DNA from: Paraburkholderia megapolitana
GTDB taxonomy: Bacteria > Pseudomonadota > Gammaproteobacteria > Burkholderiales > Burkholderiaceae
Assembly: GCF_007556815.1 (NCBI RefSeq)
Contig: NZ_CP041745.1
Span: 1,775,001-1,839,000 of the forward strand
Direction of reading: 5' to 3'
DNA length: 64,000 bases
How positions within the stretch are numbered: the stretch's first letter is position 1; each line of letters opens with the position of its first letter. Positions 38,307 through 46,480 of this stretch are shown piece by piece. The position numbers and the translations under genes were made by a program. Under the pieces are notes generated by a model. The model was given only the letters and a program-made list of their open reading frames with translations. It had not been told where the DNA came from and did no database searches.

Positions 38307-39753
38307 AAAGCGGCAGCACCCGGGGCGCTGGAAGGCAGTAGCAGGCGCCGCCGTTATTGCGAGTGTGTTCTCACCATCCGCACTCGCTGGCATCGTTTCG
38401 ATGGACGTATTCCGGACCGAGAGCAGCGTGCCTCTCTACGCTGCAGAAGCGCTGGGTCGTCCCGACGCGTGCATGGACACGTCACAGGGCGACGGGCCCG
38501 TGACGTTTCGCGACGCGCTGGACCGGTCACTGTGCAATGACCCGAAAGTGCGCGGTGCGTGGCAGGACATCAAGGAGAAGGCCGCGGAGCTCGGACAGGC
38601 GAAAGCCGCCTATCTGCCTACGATTACGGCCAACTATCAGGGAATCGACGATGACTCGACCACCGACGTTCACAACCACCCGACGTTGAGTTCGTCGAGT
38701 CACTCGTTTATCCAGACGGTGAACGCAACGGCCGATCTCGTGATCTGGGACTTCGGCAGCCGGGCAGCCGCATCGCGCGCAGCAAGGGAAATGATACTGT
38801 CGGCAACGGCGACATATCGGGCCGCGCTCCAGACCGCCGTCACGACGGTTGCGAAAGACTACTACGCTGCATTAGGCGCGGCGAGTCAGGCTGACGCGAC
38901 GAGAAAGGCGATGGATGCTGCCCGCGAAACCTCGCTGGCCGCCACGATGCGGGTGGAGCACGGCGCTGCGCCGATCTCGGACAGACTGCAGGCCGATACG
39001 TCACTTCAGGAAGCCGTCTACGCGTCTCAGAAGGCCGACAGCGATTTCCGGGCGGCGAAAGGTGTGCTCGCGCTCGACATGGGCGTGGATCCGTCGATTC
39101 CGTACCGGTTGCCAGACATTGCGGAGATGAATCACTTATCCGGATTCGGTGGTGCTTCAGTGCGAGACCTCTTGCAGGAGGCAGAGGACAGTGACCCGAA
39201 CATTGCGTCGGCAGTGGCTGCATTGAATGCTGCGGAAGCGCAGGTCGACAAGGCGAAGGCTGATGGTTTACCCACGGTTTCGCTCACGACGAAATACACA
39301 CGCAATAACCAGCCGGCCAGTCTCGGACTGGGCATTCCTGAGTTCCCGGCGACGGGACGAGATTGGTACGTTGGGGTACAGGTTCGTGTTCCGATATTCG
39401 ACGGGTTCTCACGGACGTACCAGATCCGGGAGGCTCAGGCGAAGGTCGCAGAGCAGGAAGAGAGTGTCCGTGATGCGCGCAAGCAGGTTGCAGTAGGGGT
39501 GTGGACAGACTACGAGGCGGTTATTGCAAGCGAGGACAACGTCGAGTCGACGCGAAGGCTTCTGAGTATTGCGGATCAATCCTTTGATGCGGCGAACCGG
39601 CGATACCGCGTAGGCGCCGGCTCGATTCTCGAAGTGTTGAATGCACAGTCTGCGCTTGCTCGCGCGCAGAAGGAACACGTCGCATCGCTTGCTGACTTTG
39701 CGACAGCGACGCTAACGCTCGCGGCAAAGCTGGGGCGGCTACATGACTGGTAA
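38296..39753 (+). CDS. TolC-family outer-membrane channel
   Basis: A 485-residue outer-membrane efflux protein. Start GTG 38296 overlaps the adaptor gene's end and has CAGGAGAG seven bases upstream. Signal peptide about 1-30 (cut after ALA); the TolC-type repeats begin with TFRDALDRSLCNDPKVRGAW and AAELGQAKAAYLPTITANYQG. It completes a three-gene T1SS and faces the convergent minus-strand lipid operon. Alternative role in drug efflux is possible, but the operon position favours secretion. Confidence 0.9.
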   Translation: MSGRKRQHPGRWKAVAGAAVIASVFSPSALAGIVSMDVFRTESSVPLYAAEALGRPDACMDTSQGDGPVTFRDALDRSLCNDPKVRGAWQDIKEKAAELGQAKAAYLPTITANYQGIDDDSTTDVHNHPTLSSSSHSFIQTVNATADLVIWDFGSRAAASRAAREMILSATATYRAALQTAVTTVAKDYYAALGAASQADATRKAMDAARETSLAATMRVEHGAAPISDRLQADTSLQEAVYASQKADSDFRAAKGVLALDMGVDPSIPYRLPDIAEMNHLSGFGGASVRDLLQEAEDSDPNIASAVAALNAAEAQVDKAKADGLPTVSLTTKYTRNNQPASLGLGIPEFPATGRDWYVGVQVRVPIFDGFSRTYQIREAQAKVAEQEESVRDARKQVAVGVWTDYEAVIASEDNVESTRRLLSIADQSFDAANRRYRVGAGSILEVLNAQSALARAQKEHVASLADFATATLTLAAKLGRLHDW

Positions 39754-39838
39754 GTCTGTGCGTTAGACCGTTTCAGAATTCAGACGTTAAACGCTGTAGC
39801 CGCTTTGACCGGTCGCTTCGATGTCCTGTTGTACGTAT

Positions 39839-40768
39839 CTAAAACTTATACGCCGGATTCTTCGGATCGAACGTCGAGTCATCGAACGTCTTCGGCTCGA
39901 TCGATTCGATGATGATCTTCTCGAAGATCTTGCCGTCGTTATCGTAGGACTCGACGGTACGGAACCACGGGTGCCGCAAATCGAGCCCCAGTGTTTCCTT
40001 CTTCGCATAGAACGCGGGCCGGCCAGTCGGCGTATCCCACGTGAATGCGACCACGCGCACACCGTCGATCGTTTTCACCTCGGTCTGGTTCGGCTTGATG
40101 AGACCGGCTTCCGCGTATTTCTTGCCCTCGGTCAGGTACTGGTTGACGATGTATTCGGTGCCGAGATCGCGCACCGTGTGGTTCGATTGCGCGCGCGCGA
40201 GCGAGCCGGTGATCGACGTCCACAGCGGCATGACGTTCAGCAGGCCGCCAAGATGGCCATACATTTCGTCGGTGCGCTTCGACTCGTCATAAATGATTTC
40301 CTGGCCCGAGTGCGCGCCGTCGGGCAGCCACTTTGCGTAGACGCGCAACGGGTCGTGCGCGACCCGCACGAGCATATGGTCGGGTTTGTCGGGCCAGTTG
40401 CCGCGAATCCGCTCCGTGCGCGACATCGTGAACTCATACGACGGATAGCCGTTCGGGCCCGCGTGAATATAGGCCGGCACCGTAAGCGGATCGAGCGATT
40501 GGAACAGCGACACGAGTTGCGTGTCGTCGAGTTTTTCGAGCGTGCCACTTTGCGCTGCCCGTTGCAGCCATTGCACCTGCTGCTCGACCGGCAGCTTGCC
40601 GACCTGCGCGGCCGGCGTGCTGGGCGCGCTGACTGTCGTGTTTTCTGCGGGTGCAGGGGCACTCGTTTGCGCGCTCACGCCGCCGGCCGCACAGCCGATG
40701 GCGATACAGGCGAACAATTGCGTCAGGATACGGGTGCGGCGGGGTATCGAAAGCAAAGGGTGCGTCAT
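39839..40768 (-). CDS. Secreted DUF1571 protein at the end of the fatty-acid operon
   Basis: A 309-residue exported protein starting at ATG 40768. Signal peptide about 1-33 (cut after VSA), then a Pro/Ala-rich linker and the DUF1571 domain (SLDPLTVPAYIHAGPNGYPSYEFTM to the C-terminal KNPAYKF). DUF1571 proteins are periplasmic with unknown function. The gene lies 26 bases after the FadD gene, so it is probably the last gene of the operon. Confidence 0.82.
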   Translation of the reverse strand: MTHPLLSIPRRTRILTQLFACIAIGCAAGGVSAQTSAPAPAENTTVSAPSTPAAQVGKLPVEQQVQWLQRAAQSGTLEKLDDTQLVSLFQSLDPLTVPAYIHAGPNGYPSYEFTMSRTERIRGNWPDKPDHMLVRVAHDPLRVYAKWLPDGAHSGQEIIYDESKRTDEMYGHLGGLLNVMPLWTSITGSLARAQSNHTVRDLGTEYIVNQYLTEGKKYAEAGLIKPNQTEVKTIDGVRVVAFTWDTPTGRPAFYAKKETLGLDLRHPWFRTVESYDNDGKIFEKIIIESIEPKTFDDSTFDPKNPAYKF

Positions 40769-40794
40769 TACGCGTTCTCCGGAATCGTAGAAAA

Positions 40795-42591
40795 TCAGGC
40801 GGCGTTTTGTTTGGCAATTTCCTCGTCGCGCAGGGCGCGTCGCAGGATCTTGCCGACGTTGGTTTGCGGCAACTCGTCGCGGAACTCGACCACTTTCGGC
40901 ACCTTGTAGCCGGTCAGGTTCTTGCGGCAATGCTGGATGATCTGTTCGGCAGTAAGCGACGGATTGCGCGAGACGACGAACACCTTGATGCGTTCGCCCT
41001 GCGCGACATCGGGGATACCGATCGCAGCGACTTCGCGCACGTCCGGATGCATCGCGATCACGTCTTCGATCTCGTTCGGATAGACGTTGAAGCCCGACAC
41101 CAGGATCATGTCCTTCTTGCGGTCGATCAGACGGATAAAACCGCGCGTGTCCATCACGCCGATATCGCCAGTCGCGAGCCAGCCTGCTTCGTCGAGCACC
41201 TTGGCAGTTTCGTCGGGGCGGTTCCAGTAGCCCTTCATCACCTGCGGCCCCAGCACGCACAGTTCACCCGGCTCGCCGATACCTGCCCAGCTGCCATCTT
41301 CCTTGCGAAAGCGCACCTGCGTCGAAGGCGCGGGCAAACCAACCGAGCCTTCGAAATCGCGCATGTTTTTCAGGTCGACGGGGTTCATCGAGACGATCGG
41401 CGAACACTCGGTCAGTCCGTATCCTTCGACGATCGGCTTGCCCGTCACCGCCTTGAAACGATCGGCGACTGCCTTTTGCGTAGCCATACCGCCTGCCATC
41501 GCCAGTTTGAGATCGGAGAAGTCGCGCTTGCGGAATTCTTCGTTGTCGAGAAACGCGTTGTACAACGTGTTGATCGCGGTGATGCCGGTGAATTTCTCGT
41601 GGCGGATGATCATCATCACGCGCTTCGTATCGCGTGGATTGGCGATCAGGATGTTCCTGCCGCCGAGCCCGAGAAAGATCAGCGCGTTCACGGTCAATGA
41701 GTAGATGTGGTACAGCGGCAGCGGTGTCAGCACCGTTTCGATCTCGCCGCTCAGTTGGCCGGCGGACCACACCTTCGCCTGCAGCAGGTTCGCGATGATG
41801 TTCCGGTGCGTCAGCATGGCACCTTTCGCGACGCCGGTCGTGCCGCCGGTGTATTGCAGGAACGCGATGTCGGCGTGGGTCGGGCGCACTGCAACGAGCG
41901 GTCGTTTGTAGCCGATCGCAAGCGCGTCGAGCAGTCTGATTGCCTGCGGTATCCGGTACGCGGGGACCATTTTCTTGACGTGCTTCAACACGAAATTCAG
42001 CGCACGTCCCTTGAGATTCAATCCATCCGCAAGCAGATCGCCGAGCGCCGTGACGATCACGTTCTGCACGCGTGTGCCCGCCAGTGAATCCTCGACGGTC
42101 TTCGCGAACGTCTCGAACACGATGATGGTCTGCGCGCCGCTGTCCTTCAACTGGTGCGAGAGTTCGCGCACTGTGTAGAGCGGGTTCACGTTGACGACGA
42201 TCGCGCCCGCCTTCAGCGTGCCGAACAGCGCGACCGGGTACTGGAAGGTATTCGGCAGCATGATCGCGACGCGGTCGCCGGGTTTCACGCCGATGCTCTG
42301 CAGGTAGGCCGCGAACGCGGTCGCCTTGCGCCCCAGTTCGCCGTACGTCAGGCTCGCACCGACGCTCACGAAAGCGACGCGCTCGCGGAACTGTTCGATG
42401 CATTCGTCGAAAAACCGCGGGATCGATTCGTACTGGTCGACGTCGATATCGCGCGGCACATCGGGCGGGTACGACGCGTACCAGATGCCGTCGGTGTTCG
42501 GTGCGGATTGCGTAGCGGGTTGCGCGGCGGTGCCTGCACCGGGCTGCGTGGCCGCGGGTGCGCCGGGTTGCAATTGCGTGGGCTGGTTCAT
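40795..42591 (-). CDS. fadD: Long-chain acyl-CoA synthetase (FadD)
   Basis: A 598-residue AMP-forming ligase that converts free fatty acid, ATP and CoA to acyl-CoA. The N-terminal about 40 residues are a Gln/Ala/Pro-rich extension. The AMP-binding motif is YTGGTTGVAKGAML, followed by VEGYGLTECSPIV, YWNRPDETAKVL and LIDRKKDMILVSGFNVYP with the C-terminal domain Lys region near NVGKILRRALRDE. AGGGAG precedes the ATG. It sits downstream of the thiolase, 90 bases away. Confidence 0.93.
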   Translation of the reverse strand: MNQPTQLQPGAPAATQPGAGTAAQPATQSAPNTDGIWYASYPPDVPRDIDVDQYESIPRFFDECIEQFRERVAFVSVGASLTYGELGRKATAFAAYLQSIGVKPGDRVAIMLPNTFQYPVALFGTLKAGAIVVNVNPLYTVRELSHQLKDSGAQTIIVFETFAKTVEDSLAGTRVQNVIVTALGDLLADGLNLKGRALNFVLKHVKKMVPAYRIPQAIRLLDALAIGYKRPLVAVRPTHADIAFLQYTGGTTGVAKGAMLTHRNIIANLLQAKVWSAGQLSGEIETVLTPLPLYHIYSLTVNALIFLGLGGRNILIANPRDTKRVMMIIRHEKFTGITAINTLYNAFLDNEEFRKRDFSDLKLAMAGGMATQKAVADRFKAVTGKPIVEGYGLTECSPIVSMNPVDLKNMRDFEGSVGLPAPSTQVRFRKEDGSWAGIGEPGELCVLGPQVMKGYWNRPDETAKVLDEAGWLATGDIGVMDTRGFIRLIDRKKDMILVSGFNVYPNEIEDVIAMHPDVREVAAIGIPDVAQGERIKVFVVSRNPSLTAEQIIQHCRKNLTGYKVPKVVEFRDELPQTNVGKILRRALRDEEIAKQNAA

Positions 42592-42681
42592 CGGTTGTCT
42601 CCCTTATGTTCCTGCATGACCTGACTGAGCAGCGCGGCCGTACTCTGCCGGTACGGATGGCCGCAACTGCAAACACAAAAG

Positions 42682-43983
42682 CTAACGTTCGAGAATCGCA
42701 ACGACCCCCTGGCCTCCTGCTGCGCAAATCGAAATCAGACCGCGCGCGGTACCGGCCGGCTTGTCGAGTTGCGACAGCATTTTCGCAAGGCCGCCTACAA
42801 TCCGTCCGCCGGTTGCCGCAAACGGGTGACCGGTCGCAAGCGAACCGCCGTTCACGTTCAGCTTCGCGCGGTCGATCGCACCGAGCGGGCCGGGCAGGCC
42901 GAGCGTCGTGCGACAGTATTCGTCGTCCTGCCACGCTTCGAGCGTGCACAGCACCTGCGCCGCAAATGCTTCGTGAATCTCGTATAGATCGAAGTCCTGC
43001 AGCGTGAGTCCGGCGCGCGCGAGCATGCGCGGTACCGCATAAGCGGGTGCCATCAGTAGGCCTTCTTTCTTGTCGAAGAAGTCGACGGCTGCGGTCTCCG
43101 ACCAGCTGAAATAGGCGAGCACCGGCAGGCCGTGCGCAGCTGCCCATTCTTCGCTGGCGAGCAACACCGCTGAAGCCCCATCGGTGAGCGGCGTCGAATT
43201 GCCGGCGGTCATCGTGCCCGCGTCGCGATCGAACGCCGGCTTCAGGCCAGCGAGTTTTTCGAGCGTGAGGTCGCTGCGCAGATTGTTGTCGCGTGCGAGA
43301 CCGCGGTACGGCGTCATCAGGTCGTTCAGGAAGCCGCGCGTGTACGCCTCAGTGAGCTTGCGATGACTGTCGTAGGCGAGCACGTCCTGAGCCTCGCGCG
43401 AGATGTTCCAGCGCTTGGCCATCAGTTCGCAATGCTCGCCCATCGACAGACCCGTGCGCGGCTCGCCATTGCGCGGCAGTTGCGGTTTGAACAGCATGCC
43501 GGGGCGCAGTTTCGACAGCGCACCGATGCGCTGGCCTGTGGTCTTGCCGCGATTCGCTTCGAGCAGGATCTTGCGCATCCGTTCGTTGACGCCGATCGGT
43601 GCATCGGAGGTCGTGTCCACGCCGCCTGCGATACCGACGTCGATCTGTCCGAGCGCGATCTTGTTGGCGACCAGGATCGCAGCTTCGAGCCCGGTGCCGC
43701 AGGCTTGCTGCACGTCGTAGGCGGGCGTTTCCTTCGCGAGCGTGGTGGACAGGACGGCTTCGCGCGTCAGATTGAAGTCGCGCGAATGCTTGATCACTGC
43801 GCCGGCCGCGACTTCGCCGAGCCGTTCGCCATGCAGGTTGTAGCGGTCGATCAGACCTTGCAACGTGAACGTCAGCATGTCCTGATTCGATGCCGTCGCG
43901 TACGCGGTGTTCGAGCGCGCGAACGGAATCCGGTTGCCGCCGACGATAGCGACGCGCCGCACGGCGGGAAGCGGGTGGGACAT
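42682..43983 (-). CDS. Acetyl-CoA acyltransferase/thiolase (FadI-type)
   Basis: A 433-residue thiolase for the last step of beta-oxidation. Active-site Cys lies in DVQQACGTGLEA (about 96), His in YEIHEAFAAQ, the second His region in GGSLATGHPFAATGGR, and the second Cys in ISICAAGGQG. The HEAF form rather than NEAF is typical of the FadI group. It lies between the MaoC and FadD genes, so a role in acyl chain shortening is strongly supported. Confidence 0.93.
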   Translation of the reverse strand: MSHPLPAVRRVAIVGGNRIPFARSNTAYATASNQDMLTFTLQGLIDRYNLHGERLGEVAAGAVIKHSRDFNLTREAVLSTTLAKETPAYDVQQACGTGLEAAILVANKIALGQIDVGIAGGVDTTSDAPIGVNERMRKILLEANRGKTTGQRIGALSKLRPGMLFKPQLPRNGEPRTGLSMGEHCELMAKRWNISREAQDVLAYDSHRKLTEAYTRGFLNDLMTPYRGLARDNNLRSDLTLEKLAGLKPAFDRDAGTMTAGNSTPLTDGASAVLLASEEWAAAHGLPVLAYFSWSETAAVDFFDKKEGLLMAPAYAVPRMLARAGLTLQDFDLYEIHEAFAAQVLCTLEAWQDDEYCRTTLGLPGPLGAIDRAKLNVNGGSLATGHPFAATGGRIVGGLAKMLSQLDKPAGTARGLISICAAGGQGVVAILER

Positions 43984-44108
43984 GCTTGGGCTCCTTAAGG
44001 TGGTTCCCGGTTAGCGGATGACGATGCATGGATGAGCGGCGCACGACGCGCTACCCATCACATGGCGTATTTCGACGGACATGCATTGCCTGCTACGAGC
44101 GGCGTTGT

Positions 44109-45005
44109 TCATTGCAGCACCCATTCAAAGCGTCCGCGCAGATGCGGTTTCTCGCCGGTCTTGTCGCGTGCTTCGAACTCGCGCTCGACGAGCGAAGGCG
44201 CCGCGCTCCAGAGCGTTGCTTCGCCGGGCAGCAGCATCGGCACCTTGAATTCGGCACTCAGTGAGGCCTCGGCGAGTGGCTTGGGCGGTTGCAGCGCGGA
44301 GGCCGCACGCGCGAGCGACCACATGCCATGCGCGATTGCGCGCGGAAAACCGAACGCCTTCGCTGACAGGGCGCCGAGATGGATCGGGTTGTAGTCGCCG
44401 GATGCGCGCGCATAGTCGCGGCCCAGTTGCGCATGCAACTGCCAGCGCGCCTGGCGTGCCAATGCTTCGCGCTCGATCTCGAGCGGTGCGAGCGCTGCGC
44501 CACGTGCGGGAATGCCGCGTTTCAGGTACACGCTGTCGCCGTCCCACACGGCTTCGCCGCGCCGGTACAGCCTTGAATGCAGAACAAACGCTTGCCCCTT
44601 GTCGTGCTTCAGCAGCGCACCGTATTCGACTTCGACACGCAAGGTATCGCCGATGGCGAGCGGCCGGCGCAGACGCACGGTGTTCGCGAGATGCACGAGC
44701 CCGAGTGCGGGCCACGGGAAAGCGGGATCGGTCAGCATCTGCAGATGCAGCGGGAACGCGAGCAGATGTGGATAGGTGAGCGGCACACCGTGTTCCGGAA
44801 TGAAGCCGCAGACGCGCGCATAACGATCGATATCGGCGGCATCGAGCGGGACAGCCGGGCGCACGAGGCGCTGCGGCGGCAGTTGCGTCGCGCGGCCGCG
44901 CTTGAAAATACCGGAGAGCGCACGCGCATAACGTTGTGCCGGCGCGGGCAGACGCTCGACGACGATCGTCTTCACGCGTGCCGGGTCGCCGGTCGGTTCG
45001 CTCAT
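44109..45005 (-). CDS. MaoC-like (R)-specific enoyl-CoA hydratase
   Basis: A 298-residue protein with a double hot-dog arrangement. Start ATG 45005 is two bases after the FabG-like stop. The hydratase-2 motif YARASGDYNPIHLGALSAKAFG is intact, with Asp and His catalytic residues. The first half is the inactive hot-dog domain. It likely hydrates enoyl-CoA or supplies (R)-3-hydroxyacyl-CoA to the neighbouring reductase, either in oxidation or polyhydroxyalkanoate supply. Exact physiological direction is uncertain. Confidence 0.85.
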   Translation of the reverse strand: MSEPTGDPARVKTIVVERLPAPAQRYARALSGIFKRGRATQLPPQRLVRPAVPLDAADIDRYARVCGFIPEHGVPLTYPHLLAFPLHLQMLTDPAFPWPALGLVHLANTVRLRRPLAIGDTLRVEVEYGALLKHDKGQAFVLHSRLYRRGEAVWDGDSVYLKRGIPARGAALAPLEIEREALARQARWQLHAQLGRDYARASGDYNPIHLGALSAKAFGFPRAIAHGMWSLARAASALQPPKPLAEASLSAEFKVPMLLPGEATLWSAAPSLVEREFEARDKTGEKPHLRGRFEWVLQ

Positions 45006-45007
45006 CG

Positions 45008-46426
45008 TCAGGCTCCGAGCAGGCTTTGCCCGCACACCCGGACGATCTGTCCGGTCACGCCCGCCGAAGCAGGTTGCGCAAGCCACGCGATGGTCTGCGC
45101 GACGTCGACCGGCAGACCGCCCTGGCTCATCGAGTTCATGCGCCGGCCGGCTTCGCGGATCGCGAGCGGAATCTTCGCGGTCATCTGCGTTTCGATGAAA
45201 CCGGGCGCGACCGCGTTGATTGTGATGCGCCGGGCGCGCAGCTGCGGCGCCATGCTTTGCACGCGACCGATCACGCCGGCTTTCGACGCCGCATAGTTGG
45301 TCTGCCCGAGATTGCCGGCAATGCCGCTGATCGACGACACGCAGACGATACGCCCGCCGTCGCGCAGGGTACCTGCTGCAAGCAACGCGTCGTCGATGCG
45401 TTCCTGCGCGCTCAGATTGATGTCGATCACGTTGTGCCAGCCGATCTCGCTCATCTTCGCGATGGTCTTGTCCTTCGTGATGCCGGCGTTGTGGACGAAG
45501 ATGTCAACGCCTGTTTCGCCGAGCGCCGCGGCGATCTGCGCGGGCGCATCGGCGGCGGCGATATCGAACGATAGCGCGGTACCTGCAAGCGGTCGCATGG
45601 TGTCGACGAGCGCATCGTGTGCGGAAGGGATGTCGATGCCGACCACCTGTGCGCCTTGCGCGGCGAGCACACCGGCGATCGCCGCGCCGATGCCGCGTGC
45701 GGCACCGGTGACGACTGCGCGGCGTCCTGCCAGTGGCTGCGCCCAGTCAATCGCATCGCCAGCTGCGCCCGCATTGCCACTACCTGCATCGATCCGCACC
45801 ACCTGGCCCGACACATAAGCAGAACGCGCCGACAGAAAGAAACGCAACGTGCCTTCGAGTTGATGTTCGGCGTGCGGTGCCACATAGATCAGATTCGACG
45901 TGATACCGCGCCGCGCTTCCTTGCCGAGCGAACGCACGAGTCCTTCCAGTGCACGCTGCGCGGTCCACTGGCGCGGCGTGTCGCAGGTCTCGGGCGTGCG
46001 TCCGAGCACGACGATCCGGCCGCATTTGCCGAGCGAGCGCAGCGTGTCGTGAAAGAACGCATACAGCGCATCGAGCCCGGCGCTGTCTTCGATGCCGCTT
46101 GCATCGAAGACGAGCGCCGCGACGCGCGCGTGTGCGCCGGGTTCGGTCGGCTCGAAGCGGCCGGTCATCAGGCTATGGCGGTTCGCGAGCGCGATCCACA
46201 GGCCGGCGCTCTCATGCGCGACGCTCGTCAGGCCGGTGCTCTTCACCACGTCGGCGAGCGCGTCGAGCAGTTGCGGCGCGCGACCCGCGCCGATCGCAAT
46301 CAACCCGTCGAACTCGGCAGCGTCCGCGCGATAGCGCCGCAACACCTCGGGTTTCGGCAGCCCGAGCGAACGCGCGACGCGTCCGCCGAGCGGCGAGTTG
46401 ACGAACTTCAGGTAAGAATCATTCAT
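45008..46426 (-). CDS. FabG-like 3-oxoacyl reductase, high-molecular-weight type
   Basis: A 472-residue short-chain dehydrogenase. The C-terminal half is catalytic: TGAARGIGAAIAGVL (about 240), NVIDINLS, SSISGIAG and YAASK with Ser-Tyr-Lys. The first about 230 residues are a degenerate Rossmann domain, as in the FabG4-type reductases of actinobacteria. It converts 3-oxo and 3-hydroxyacyl thioesters and works with the MaoC hydratase two bases downstream. Confidence 0.9.
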   Translation of the reverse strand: MNDSYLKFVNSPLGGRVARSLGLPKPEVLRRYRADAAEFDGLIAIGAGRAPQLLDALADVVKSTGLTSVAHESAGLWIALANRHSLMTGRFEPTEPGAHARVAALVFDASGIEDSAGLDALYAFFHDTLRSLGKCGRIVVLGRTPETCDTPRQWTAQRALEGLVRSLGKEARRGITSNLIYVAPHAEHQLEGTLRFFLSARSAYVSGQVVRIDAGSGNAGAAGDAIDWAQPLAGRRAVVTGAARGIGAAIAGVLAAQGAQVVGIDIPSAHDALVDTMRPLAGTALSFDIAAADAPAQIAAALGETGVDIFVHNAGITKDKTIAKMSEIGWHNVIDINLSAQERIDDALLAAGTLRDGGRIVCVSSISGIAGNLGQTNYAASKAGVIGRVQSMAPQLRARRITINAVAPGFIETQMTAKIPLAIREAGRRMNSMSQGGLPVDVAQTIAWLAQPASAGVTGQIVRVCGQSLLGA

Positions 46427-46480
46427 CGTCCGCAGCTCCGCTGGCGAGGCTCAATGACGTCAGTGTGCACGGTGCGTGAG

